Under the pieces are notes generated by a model. It did not search any database, was not told where the DNA came from, and saw only the letters and a list, made by a program, of their open reading frames with translations. Below are positions 39,801 to 50,800 of a stretch of 64,000 nt of DNA, piece after piece. The translations under genes and the position numbers were made by a program. The stretch spans positions 53,482 through 117,481 of the forward strand of contig JAHQIW010004602.1 in assembly GCA_019055375.1 (NCBI GenBank). The letters run 5' to 3'. Every line of letters begins with the position of its first letter. The stretch's first letter is position 1. Source of the stretch: Parelaphostrongylus tenuis. Taxonomy: Eukaryota > Nematoda > Chromadorea > Rhabditida > Metastrongylidae.

Positions 39801-41596
39801 GATCAATAAAGTGTCTGAAATCCGTGTAAGACTTGATATCATATGGCTTACAAGGAGTTCATGTAGATCTTGGCTCCCAATTCCAAGGGAGTGGTCGATG
39901 ACATCTTCGAGTTTTGGAGCAAGGCACCTTTTCATGCTTTCTATCGCAGCTCCAACTTTAGAGGGTTGAATTCCAGGCTGTTTTTCTTCAACGGATTCAG
40001 TAGTCCAAAACAAAAGTGGCTTAGATTTTTTTATCATCAATTCCATATCAGGACGTGAGATAGCTGTGGTCTTATCTTCGTCATCGTGCGGATAACGAAA
40101 CGTAATAGTTGGAAAGTTTAAGCTGCTTCCAGCAACTTATTCTTTGTATCAATGTAAGCCGTCTTATAAAAATTTTCCAAGAATGGCATATATCCAGGAA
40201 GCTGATAAGCTTTTCATCTTCTAGGTGTTATTGAAGATGCGGTCTAAATTTCCTATTCGACGAACTAATGCTAGTTTGATACAACTTTGAGACTGTCTAT
40301 GAACAGCTTGTAGTCAATGGCCGAATCTTCTTTTGTCTGCCAATACTATGTAAAAAAGATTTAGATATACTTGTTTTACACAACTTGTTCTTTGAAATAT
40401 CGTACAGGTTGTTCTGAGTGTTTTCTTAAGAACATACTCAATTTTCGACATGCCTGATAATTATTTTTGAGTCAGGCATGTGCCTTCTTGAGCCATCACG
40501 ACACTAGTCAGAGATAGTTTAACTACCTTGCGACTAATTCATACCAAGAAGGTGGTGAGATCGCGGTATGTTTCACTCTTGGCTGTGTTTTCTGGGTGAA
40601 AGGTCAAGTCCATTCTCAGTATGAGGATCCTTTGGAGAGATTAGACCTTCCGCTGCGCTTTACAATTCAGAACCCGGAAAAAACTCCATTCGCGATGAGG
40701 TGGTGAGCTTTGGAGGCAATATTCTCAACAATTAGTGTGAAGTGAGGCTTTTATTGTAGTCTCATTTCTTACAGATTTATATCTGTGCGCAAAATTTGTC
40801 CAGAATTTTTGTGATCAGGTCAATAACTTATATAGTATAAAATGAAGCATCAGTTGGCCAAGGGGAAGGTGTCCTCTCAATAATTGGCTTTATTTGCAAC
40901 GAGCCTTGTCACCGAAGGGAACGAAATAAACGAAGTAGGGTTTCAACTCTTCTAGTACGATAGGAACACGCCGCGCGCGGGGAGCAGTCCGTAGTGCCCT
41001 ATGTGGTTAGTGATGTCACCCGGCTAGGCGATACTGGCGGCGTGTTCCTGTCGTACTCAAAGGGTTAAGCAGTCAGCAGGGAAATCACGAAGAAGACATT
41101 TTTCACGAACGAACCTCACTATACCAACTCCACATTTTGAGCTATCGAATGATTACTGAAACTCCAACAAAAGAACTTATATGCAGTATCGGAAAAGATA
41201 CGGCTCCTACAGGAACCACTTCGTCGTCAGTGTGTTAATCACAGCAACTGATTTTTCTAAATTCAATGTTCAATTAAAGGTACAATTTGATTATACCCGG
41301 GTGTCATACAAGTCGTTATGCAGTGTATATCGTGTCACTATTATTGGTTAGTTGTGTTTCCAACTGATTATGATGGAATTATTTTTGATCATCATAAAAT
41401 TTTTGCAGAAGAGGATTGGCGACTTTCTGAAATTCTTAACATGTTCGATGTTGAGAATAAGAAGTTCAAGGCAGACAAAGAATTTTCTTGTGGCGATAAT
41501 TTCAGAAAACTGACTAAATCTTCAAATCGACCTACAACGGCTAGTGCAACGCTTTGGTTTTTTATGTGTATTTATATCACTCTGATATTTGCTTAA
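23572..41596 (+). CDS. Secreted, probably GPI-anchored ectodomain protein; 19 exons, about 886 aa; family uncertain
   Basis: Exons: 23572-23697, 23913-24149, 24211-24318, 25340-25720, 26181-26320, 28044-28143, 28200-28291, 30603-30693, 32764-32898, 32957-33073, 33308-33398, 33678-33943, 34551-34635, 34701-34799, 34970-35131, 36460-36545, 36983-37072, 41280-41346, 41409-41596. Every junction keeps frame. Residues 1-24 form a signal peptide (basic start, [11 protein letters not shown]). The middle has scattered cysteines and several N-x-S/T sites and no internal helix. The end reads RPTTASA then 15 hydrophobic residues up to the stop, a classic GPI-attachment signal; a tail-anchor is the alternative. 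Weak resemblance to the PGAP6/TMEM8 ectodomain, compared from memory: RATVQVCVN near 419-428, and [16 protein letters not shown] near 728-743. If related, it lacks that family's EGF and 7-helix part. Exon 2 could end at 24095, exon 13 at 34631 and exon 15 at 35134. The splice model is fairly firm; the name is not. Confidence 0.7.
24400..25010. repeat. Retroelement-like 3' tail ending in a TA microsatellite (intron 3)
   Basis: A GC-richer block at 24400-24770 (gtggacctcagcacttgatg ... ttgaatccctgccatacttc) runs straight into about 230 bp of TA/TG-rich repeat from 24772. Non-LTR elements often end in such tails, but no reverse transcriptase remains here. All long open frames in this stretch are made of microsatellite codons. 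Confidence 0.4.
26321..28043. other. Intron 5 of the 23.6-41.6 kb gene, with an antisense ORF
   Basis: The only notable content is a 119-codon minus-strand frame at 27003-27362, rich in basic residues ([25 protein letters not shown]). It may be a piece of a decayed retroelement ORF; I could not assign it. Confidence 0.3.
28560..28672 (-). repeat. SINE-B copy (intron 7)
   Basis: gttgagtgatgtgcaaaact, then the inverse head with gtgataaccactgcactacc. Confidence 0.65.
28673..30595. other. Intron 7, no recognised content
   Basis: AT-rich sequence between SINE-B and the exon at 30603. I see no coding exon, RNA gene or repeat I can name. Confidence 0.4.
31078..31345 (+). repeat. SINE-C copy (intron 8)
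   Basis: The head cgcaccgtggcagagtagtt through the tail acttggatccgcacaaaaaa, ending in a (TAAA)n tract. A 200-codon minus-strand frame covers it and is not supported as a gene. Confidence 0.7.
31620..32045. repeat. Family F copy (intron 8)
   Basis: acgctgtagcatcaaaaata, atagcatgaatctcgacgat and cacatatgagttatttatgc follow the family F order. Confidence 0.5.
35232..35500. mobile_element. Foldback MITE with outer ends shared by two other copies (intron 15)
   Basis: The arm ttgagccacgcatgtcagtg, continuing tctgtcaatg...gctgacttata, is the near-perfect inverse of tataagtcagcccacattga...gggtggctcaa. The outer phrase gagtgttttcttaagac ... atgcctgataat recurs at 40.4 kb, and a diverged version at 52.4 kb. 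No coding capacity. Confidence 0.7.
35955..36050. repeat. Short inverted repeat (intron 15)
   Basis: ccgctgtttcctac at 35959 is the exact inverse of gtaggaaacagcgg near 36030, enclosing about 60 bp. It is probably the end of another small element. Confidence 0.5.
36636..36840. repeat. Inverted pair of SINE-B heads (intron 16)
   Basis: An inverse copy (gttgagtgatttacaagctt ... gattcgaacccacaactcac) is followed within 30 bp by a forward copy (caatagttagcaggcgctcg ... ggttagagttccgtccgac). Together they form a potential hairpin. Confidence 0.6.
37965..38172 (-). repeat. SINE-C copy, diverged (intron 17)
   Basis: actgtgcatatcccagtacc, gttagcctggctgtgatg and aacgaggtcacggcgc correspond to the tail, middle and inverse head of SINE-C. 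Confidence 0.55.
38190..39510 (-). mobile_element. RTE-type non-LTR reverse transcriptase relic (intron 17)
   Basis: Minus-strand frames read in RT order from right to left: [12 protein letters not shown] near 39.39 kb (family LDEGQPCEQAGF); [20 protein letters not shown] and [14 protein letters not shown] at 39.25-39.35 kb (the LTF-D---AFDS- core); the FADD region near 38.98 kb, broken by stops; [20 protein letters not shown] at about 38.78 kb (family YVYLGRE-N); and [20 protein letters not shown] near 38.65 kb. Order and spacing match an RTE-clade reverse transcriptase. Multiple frameshifts and stops make it a pseudogene. Confidence 0.75.
39565..39815 (+). repeat. SINE-C copy (intron 17)
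   Basis: The head gaggcgccgtgactgagtgg, the middle ccacagccaggctgccctcg and a tail including gaagacggatcaataaag. Confidence 0.7.
40405..40515. repeat. End fragment of the 35.2 kb MITE family
   Basis: gttctgagtgttttcttaag and atgcctgataattatttttg are shared with 35232-35300. Confidence 0.5.
40935..41070. mobile_element. Foldback MITE, about 135 bp (intron 17)
   Basis: The left arm with tagtacgataggaacacgcc is the near inverse of the right arm ggcgtgttcctgtcgtactc. The loop is GC-rich (ccgcgcgcggggagcagtcc), unlike the AT-rich flanks. No coding capacity. Confidence 0.65.
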
Positions 41597-41808
41597 CTCC
41601 TCAAATTATGTTTCGTAATCTCAGAGAATTATGAACTTCTTAGAGGAATTGTGATAGCTTTCTTCAGATGCTACTCACTGTATGATTAATGGGTTATGTG
41701 TTTGCTTTTATCAATCATTGTTGCTGATATTGATCCAGACATCCATATATTTTTGATTAAATAGGTGCTTTAGTGGTAAATTACTACTAAAGCAATTTTG
41801 TACTTGTC

Positions 41809-41814
41809 AATAAA
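41809..41814 (+). terminator. Poly(A) signal AATAAA, 3' of the putative GPI-anchored gene
   Basis: The first perfect AATAAA after the stop at 41596, giving a 3' UTR of about 230 bases. No competing plus-strand signal is closer. Confidence 0.5.
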
Positions 41815-41819
41815 AGCAA

Positions 41820-44800
41820 AGTTAGAAATGTCACTTGTCTATACGACTAGCTGTGTACTTTTAGTTTACGTTTTGAGCTACACTATTAGAAGAACCACTT
41901 TGGCGGTGATGGTTGCCAGGTACCCTACATAGCATTTATCTCGTGGAATAAATGATCAGTCGGATTTAAGACCACCAAACTTCCATCTCGCCATCTCATT
42001 ACAGGAACTCTCCAGTCATCCATTGCTCTCGCTGCACGCTTCACGCACCATCATAAAAGTAGTCTATTTATTTCTTCGTACTCTTTTTCTTCACTATCAA
42101 AATCCAAAGTGATAACACAGCTGTCGGCTTTCCTTTCACTGATTTTGCCTATTCTCGCGCCTTATACTGATCTTAAAAGTTTGCGAAGACCTTCCGTATG
42201 AGCCCGCTCAAACCATTAATCTTCATGAGTTTATCTCATTGTTACAGGCGCATAACTTTTAAAAGTCAGACAATTGATACCATTTGCTTTTGAAGAAAGT
42301 TTCTCACTTGAAACCTTAGAAAGCAGCCTGGTTTGAGTGCAGCATATTTTAATTTTTTCGATGGATGAGTGAGGCTAACTAGAGAATAAGAGTCTATCAA
42401 AGTTTTATTGAAGCAGAAAAACGTTGTTGTTCTGGTGTATCGTTTCTGATTGATGAAAACGGGAAGTTACATTCTCGATACTAACACCAGCGTTAAAACT
42501 GCACATATGGAAACTTTTGAGAAGGGCCATAATGGAAGTCATGAATCATAATATAATGAGCATGGTAGGCTGATGTTGGTGTGATAATCAGGACAACTCA
42601 TGGTTTCTCAAAATTGCAGGTGTCATTCTTCCTGCTTTAGAAATGAAAGTTTCTCCTTGGAAAGCGTTACGTCGGAAGCATCAAATCATGGTAAACCGAG
42701 TATGCTGCCTAAGCGATAGTACACTTGTCCTCAACGTTTTAAGCCTAATCGAAACTTTATCATCTTGATTATCCTTCTCCTTATCGTCCTCATGCTGCTG
42801 AGGTGGTGTATTTTTCTAATCACTCACTTCCTATGCAGCTTAAATGAAAATGTATTTGGGCTGTTTGTGGTTGGGTGCAGGCTCATAATTTGAGATTTCC
42901 ATTGTAATGGAGGATTAAAGGAGCGATTAGAAATAATGATGCTACGGATATCCGATTTTGCGCAGTTGAGAGAGGAAACGCAAATTTCCACAAGCGCCGA
43001 CCAGCAAAGACCAAATGCAGGTTAATGGGGCTTGTTTGAATCATTCATAGATCAGCAGGATAATGATACATCTTATGCTCTAGCACTGTAGTTCTCCCAC
43101 AGACGCGTTCATATATACTTACGTGTGTGCCCAGCAGCGTCGTAGAGATTAGAGAGCAAGGCCTACTTGTTCGACGATCCTGATGATACTGAGCTCGTCT
43201 ACTCTCGTAATCATGCCCTTTCTATTTCGTCACTGTTATATCAATTTGACTGATTAGTACACTGAATTTGTGTGTTTGCCGGAAGTATAAACATTTCACT
43301 CGACTTATGCGCGAGTGTTGGAGATGTGTTAGTATCTACACGTGGTCGTGTATTCAGTCATGCACCCCCTGGTTCAAATAGTCTTATATCCATCAAGAGT
43401 CGCTAAATTAGTACCAAATTTTACAAGGAGGTTAGTGGCTTTGGCTTATTACGGACATGGATCACCGCAACTCAGTATATTGGCTAGACGTGCATTCAAT
43501 CTTTTCTAGTGATTTCTGATAAAGTCAAATGCACTATGCTCTGCTCAGGAATTAGCCATCTCTAAAAGCCTTATCTTTTTATCCTCCACTCTTATCCGAC
43601 GTGGCTTAGATATAACAACTTTGAATAAACCGAATCCAAAAAACTTTTCAAGCTACGATCCAATGCATTCTTTTTGATACACACATGCTCACATAATTTT
43701 AGTTTATAAAAATCGTCGTCTGTTCTAGTAAGATAGCGTTTGGATCCTTTCCTCATCATCTGGAATTGTGCAAAAAATAGCAAAATGATGATCCACAATT
43801 TGTGTCGCAATGCTATACATACTTTACTTTGTGGAAGGAAACGATAAAATTGAGAAATTTGCTTCAAATTTAGTAGGTCCGCTAATCGACGACCCGTCCT
43901 TCGTCGGATCTCTTCGGTAATGTAGCGAAGCATTTTCAATCAGCATGCAAAATCGCTCTTAAGTGAAAAGAACTCTAGCTTTCCAGTTCTAACTTATATC
44001 AGTAATTAACATGCATTCAAAAATGAGGATAACATTTGGAACAATTACAGCAAAGGAAGCAACAACTAACGTGAATTGCACCATCATTCCAATCGACCAT
44101 TTTTAAACCTTATAAACATTCAGTATAGTCTGTGAGAATGTTTAAAGCCTTTTTGGGGATTGGCACATCAGTGGCTTACTTACGTTGCGGAGAGGTGAAA
44201 AACCGGCGATAGGAAAGTTATCTACATATTCGTTAACAGCCGTAAATCATCGGTTGGAAAAATGATGATAATATAACATTAGGTACTATCACCAAATCGT
44301 CTCTCCATCCCTGCTATAAAGTAGGGTTTAGTATGGAGCGTGTGGCTGAGATGAAGCGGGAGATACCGCCGAAACTAACGTAAGCCATTGACGTAGCAAC
44401 CTCGAAGATGCTTTGAACATTTTCACAGATATATCGATTGTACCATTCATTATTGATCTGGACAGGGGAAAGCATGAAAAGAGAACATGAAACAATGATT
44501 GTATAGGTTATATTATGCGGGACTAGTACGAATTGTTATGTTATGAATGTCCATCAAAAAATGATTTAGAGCAAACTACCATTTACTCAACATTTCATGT
44601 TCATCTCTAATTTCCTCTTCCATTTTTCCATTGCAAGTCGACGTTCCATAGAAATATCCTCGCATTTCCAAGTTTAGTCATTTGCCTTGTATGTGATTTC
44701 CCTCCTTCAACAACGAAATCGTTAGGTTTGAAAAGATTTCTTGAGATAACTAGTGGCCGTTGGCTAACTGGTCAATCATGGCGCGTGCTCTTGCGTCCGT

Positions 44801-44830
44801 TACTTAGTAACCACCATAATGTGGCGACTA
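41820..44830. other. Intergenic region before the CUB/lectin gene
   Basis: About 3 kb. It holds a SINE-A at 43.32-43.58 kb and a 115-codon minus-strand open frame at 43592-43939 (MLRYITEEIRRRTGRRLADL...). An intron-like segment inside that frame could split it; I do not recognise it and do not call it a gene. The rest shows nothing I can name. Confidence 0.4.
43320..43575 (+). repeat. SINE-A copy, diverged
   Basis: The B-box zone, the body gctagacgtgcattcaatc and the tail ctctaaaagccttatcttt are recognisable; the head is poor. Confidence 0.5.
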
Positions 44831-44838
44831 TTTTCTAG
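44830..44838 (+). promoter_or_regulatory. Putative spliced-leader acceptor of the CUB/lectin gene
   Basis: attttctag ends 23 bp before the ATG at 44862. No in-frame coding exon is seen upstream. Confidence 0.4.
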
Positions 44839-44861
44839 ATCAGGCTTGACCCCCCAATACT

Positions 44862-47800
44862 ATGTGCCTCATACACTCCTCAGTTTTTCAACTTCTTTCA
44901 ATTGCTCAATCACTACTAGTTTTCGTCTACCTCATTTATTCTTGCTGTGGACAATCGGCCTGCGATGGTATGTATAGTTTTCTCCAGTCCCTTTTTTTTT
45001 ATAGAAAATTCTGTGTGTATTTCCATTCGTTATCAATCCTAACGACGATGAAAGCATTTGATGCTACTTCGGTATCTCTACAACAACCTCTGGCATCTGA
45101 AAATCGTTATATATATCAAGTAGCATCAGCAGTGCAATCATCCGTGTGTCACGCTTCTAAGGGGCTCAATTTCCCTTGGGGAAATCCCAGAAGAACATCA
45201 CTTTTGTGACATGTTTCTTCTAATTTTGTGGATCTTAAGAAACGCTGGAAAAATTCATTCATGGATATATAACAAAACTAGGATACAATCTCTTGGGACG
45301 AAAAAGATGTGAAGCTACTCTTTTCCATTATTTTTTGATGAGACGCTTGCAACAAATCACTGAATTCTGTTGACGCACTCAATACATTCACGAATAGCCC
45401 GTCAGTTTGTAAATAGTAAGCGTGAAGGTGTTACTTAGAGGCGACATTGAACCATATGACACTCATTTTATCGTATAATTGTACGTTTTTCGCCTGATAG
45501 ACATGCTGAGTGCAAGCCACAGCCATTTAAACACACTTTTGCATACTTGCATGTATACGTACTGGTACGACTTTCACAATCGTGAAACCCACGGCGCAAT
45601 TTCTACTTCCCTCGTGGTTCACTGCTGTTCTAGTGAGCTTTTTTATCCTAAATCTCCAATGTGGGAATGTAGAGAAGATGCCAATATAATGAGAGGTAGC
45701 AACGTAATTCACCCGTAATTGGGGCAATGTATCAGGTCTTGCGATATGGTCTCTTCCAGGGCAGCCACAACTGCTAATAATGTTTAACATTTCGATACGA
45801 TTTTAGATGCTGATTCCTGCATTTGCCACTCCCGACACCGTCTTAAGAGATAAACTATTTGTTTTTGTAGTACAAGCACAAGGGAGAGAGAATAAGCGAT
45901 AATTAAAAGTTATAATAATGATGGTTGAAAATTTAGGCGACACTGAAAGTAATTAGTTGATGAAAGACAATGAACTCAACTCCAGCTTTCGATTGAAAGT
46001 GAGCAAAATATTTAAGGTACCACATATTTAAATGTGACACGATCAAAGCAATACCTTTCAACTCCATTTTACGGCAAAGGTAATTATCCGTCAAACATGA
46101 ATTGCTATTTTGTGATGAAAGCCGACCCGGAAAATAGGATTATGGTGGAGATTCTGGAAGTCGACATGGAAGCACAGCTCTTTCGATCGTGTCTAGACTA
46201 CATTGGCTTTCATGACGGTGAGCGCTGTCAAGCTATTTTCCTCAGTACGACACTTCACTGATATGAAATTGTAGAAGTATCATTCAGTCAACCGCAAAAA
46301 TATTGGCTCTTCTTATCAAGGGCGTTAATATTACTTAGTTACATGATATTTGTCTGCAAAACATATTACAACGCATATTTAAATGCATTCGTGCAATTTT
46401 TCGATCCCATCATTCAGTAGAAGCTTCAAGATACAGCTATTACCACGATTTTTTCCTTACTTTTGATAAAAATCTTGTCAAAGTATGACGAAATCAAAAG
46501 TTTATCATTGAACAATTAGTCTTTTTGAGTGAAAAAGTCTTTTCAAGACTAGTCATCGAAATGAGCTATAGTTGCACTTCTAGATTAAATATTTAAATCA
46601 GTTCAAAATACTGTTTGCCAGGAAATCAAGCGCGACTAACTCGGCCGTATTTGTCATTTTGTGGATATCTGAGAAACAGACAAGTGAGCTTTTATACAGC
46701 ATAATTATCATGTTCTTAATAGCTTGTTCCATTCTTGTTCTGAGTTGTTTGTTTTACTGCTCGAGTATTTTGTTCAGACATTTCGAGCATATCCTTCAAA
46801 TCATATCGAGAGCTTTCACATTCTCTGGATTATTCTTTTTTTAGAAAGAAACTGTTTGAAAAAACCTATGAGCATTTTAGGTTTAAAAAAAAGTTGTTTT
46901 TTTGAATCAGTTTCACACAGCATGTTTTGCTTGGCGAAAAATTACTCATTGCTTCACATAGCCACATAGAGTAGAAGACTACCAACTACCACTTTATCCT
47001 TGCAAAGATAAACTTCTCATTTTTACTTATGAGCCCAACATACACACTGTACTATTCCTTGTTTATTTGCCAGATCTTCACTAATGAATTATGAAGTTTA
47101 GGTGACATCTCAAAGTGATTCGTTAACCATTCATTTTATATCAGACGAGTTAGTGGAAGGTCGAGGAGTGAAACTTAGCTACGAAGCTGTGTGTAAGTTT
47201 TATGAATGTATACACCTACCAACCATTGGTAGATCATCCTTACGCTATTTTTACCTAGAGAATCTTTCATAAAGCTAGTCAGTTATTAATGATGAGGTTT
47301 AGGCAATTTCAATGAGTAAATGATTTTCGTTGAGTAATAAATGCGCTGTTTATTGGAAGCGAGCAATTCAAACGGAAACACTTCTATATCCCGTTAATGC
47401 TTGCCGGCCACACTTCCGATCCGAATAACACGAGCAAGGCATTACAAAATAAAATCAAAGAAATTTTGAGGCAGACGAGATTAACTGGAGATTCTGTCTC
47501 TAAAAAGAAGAAATACATAGGAAGCAGAAGCAGCTACCGTTGCCACATTTACTTTTCTCGTGTAATCGCTCAAAACGAAGCCATATTTTTACTCATATCA
47601 CCATTTTTGAGCACTCCAATCTATTCAAAGACGATGATGTTGGCAAGGTAATGGCATATAGAGTACGTAAACTGGCATGGTTTCCCTATTTTTCGGATCA
47701 AAACACTGGTTTAGAAAGGTTCTTACACCATATTGTTGATAAATTTCACCATATGGCAATGTAACCTGAATTCGTTCAGAGGTGATAATTTAGATTTTCT

Positions 47801-50800
47801 CACTTACACAGTATCGCAACTGACACGTGCCAAAGACTTTTCTACAACGTACTCTTCTATTCCCATTTCGTTTAAGCGTACGGCGAATGTGATATTGGTT
47901 GGTTGAGTAGAGGTGATGGAATGTGCTATCGACATGTTGAAGCAGAACCAAAAGTCGGATGGGCAGATGCTCAGGTAGGGAGTATTGACCGGCTGCAAAC
48001 TTGCGATCTCGTTTTCGTATCAGATATCCACTTAAACTGTTTTCTGCACTGTTCTATTACTGCATAACAGTTGTTGCACTTCAGTAAGACCTTCCTACTG
48101 AATAGCCTTGTTTACGTCTTAGGAACAATGTGGCCAAATGCAGGCTAATTTGGCGAGTATACGAGACCAAAACGATTACGACTACATGTCAAGTTGGTTT
48201 TTATTAGTTACATGAGCATTGCTTCTCAAACTCTTACCATCAAAGAGAGGACATTTTCTAGAACTACAAGTGCACTTTAGCGTTGTGATCAAAATTACCC
48301 AACTTCTTAGCTTTAGGAGTCAATCTTAAATGATACGAAGTTAAAGAGAAAATTCCTCAACACCCGCAGAAAATGTCAATTTTTGTTTGTTTCACCCAGT
48401 ATCAGTTACTGTTGTTTTTGATTGAATCTATGTATAAACTTTGAATTATCAACGGATGTTGAGGTATTTTTTCCTCAGTCCAATAATGCAGGTAGACTGG
48501 TGTTTTTCGAGTTCTCATTGCTCTTTAATTCGAAGCTTGGAAGGAATTGCATTGAACATATAAAAGCATGCAACTTAAATCACTTTTTCAAAAATTTTTT
48601 ACAATTCTTTCATTTATGAACTTCTCAGATAAAAGTTGGTACTGAGAATTTCAATATGCCATCTTTAAGGACTTTTATTTTCTAGCTCCTCTAATAACAA
48701 ATGATACACAGGTCACACCGTTTGAAGTAATCATTAAAATGAATCAATAATACGTATTCAAGCCGAAAAATAAATCAAAAAATGCTCTCATCTTGGCTTA
48801 CTTTAGATACATTTGGTCACACGCCGGCACATTCGTGGATCGGATACACGGACGCCGATCATGAAGGAACTGTCATGGGTGTGAACAGCAAGTTGAACAC
48901 TATCTGGCCGTAAGTATCAAGCGTCTTGCTAATTAATGATTCCTCAGGCAACTTGACAGCTTCGTAGCACATAGGCCAATACCATGGAATATATGGACCA
49001 CAAGCATATAGCCATGGCGAGCCTTAAGGGAGCGGGATGTTCAGTAGTTAGAGTTAGCAAACATAAGCTTAGCTTTTAATGCGAACTAGCGGAGAGATAT
49101 GGTGTGAATCTAGAAATGCTTCAATAGAGCTATCCTGTTATATCAGCCTGAATCCACTCAAGTGCTATTTAACGATGCTCATGGGACAGGAAGGAGTTGC
49201 AGCTGTTAGCTGAAGATCCTCGAGAATCACGGTTGACGAGCCATGAACTGAACAAAAGACGTGCCCAGAGACAGGACACGTTGAACCACAGAATCAGTGT
49301 TGAATGTTTGAAGATAAATCACTGTATTTCTTTACCGAAGCTGTATTATAATAAGGCATTTCATAATGACATATTTGATATAAGAGAAAATAGGGCACCG
49401 CGGTCGGGTGGTTATGATGATCGTTGCGGCGCGCGTTGAGTCGAGTCCACTCCCCAACTCTCTCTGACAGTCAACAACAACGCTCTATGGAACGCCACAG
49501 TCAGACTGTCCTCGAGATTGCAGGGAGATTTGGTCAAGTTGTGTTCACGACGTTCAAGAAGAGAAAAGCGAGTTGGATGCCAGAAGTACTTGGATCCGCT
49601 TAATGAAGAGAGAAACACTGTGAAGAGGGATCACATAAAGTAAAAGTAAATCTAAAGGAAAATACCTGGGACTGGAGTGGGAACGATGGTAATAGTATTA
49701 ATGACTTGCTATGGCCACAATAATAATACTTATAGTAGCGATAACAATCACAATATTAAGAATAATATTAACAATAATATTAATAATAATAATCGTAGTG
49801 ATAATAATAATAGTGATAATAATAGTAATAATAATAATGGAAATAATAATAGCAATAGTGATAATAGTAATGTTAAAGATAATGATAATAAGAAAGACTT
49901 CTAGTAGGTTTTATAAGGGATGGTTAGCTTTGTAAATTGTAATGGTGAGACAGTTTTTCCTGGGGAATACCTTTGAGCCTTCAAATTCATCCTTCTATGA
50001 CGCTGTAAAATTCGAAACAGAATTATATTTTACACTGGCCGCGCAATTTTACTTTATGTCGCTGGAATCACGAAGAACACTTGAACGTGTAGACGAAATC
50101 TTATAATATCAGAGTCATACGTTTGATATAGAGTTTCTTTCAAAAGGGAGATAAGCCTTCCAACTGAATAACGAAAATCGCACTTCACATGAGTATCGCA
50201 TCAGCACCATCGGTCGATCGCCGTGTTGAGACTGCGAACAGACCGTCCTGTGTCTTTACCTTCAGCCCGTAGATTAGCCAGAGAATGCATGCTCGATTAG
50301 GTGAATCAATATTACTGTTCCTGCTTCACTGCAGAGAAATCGTCTTTCCAGAGATTCAACAAATCGTTGGAATCGTTGAATCTCATGTTATCGAATGACT
50401 ACTAAGAGTCTGAAGGAGAAACTCTACCCTTCGGGAACTATTCACGTGTGAAACACGAATATTTTCCATTTGCTAAAGCGTTACAAGAAGACTTTTTAGA
50501 AAACGGCTATTTGCGGCGTGTCAGAGATGTGAGCTTTCATATGATTACTAACACTCTCACGAAAAGTTCTTGTTAACCAAGAGAGCTCTTTTCTTCAATC
50601 CGTGCTACCAAACGGAAAAGTACCGATATTCCACTCTAATGACAGAAAAAGTGATGGTCCACATACTTCATTTGCCTCGGAAGAGCGCGACGATGAAGTG
50701 GCTGATAGGACAAACAGTAACATTTTTGAGTAAAAGTCGTTTGAGCCTACTTGCACACACTAGCTTTCTAAATCATTATTGAATGACTGATGATGCAGAA

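Noticed and set aside
43592..43939. 115-codon minus-strand frame as a gene
   Set aside because: No clear upstream acceptor, no recognised domain, and an intron-like segment inside it; evidence is insufficient.
49677..49935. Poly-Asn and poly-Ile open frames
   Set aside because: Direct translation of an AAT/GAT microsatellite.
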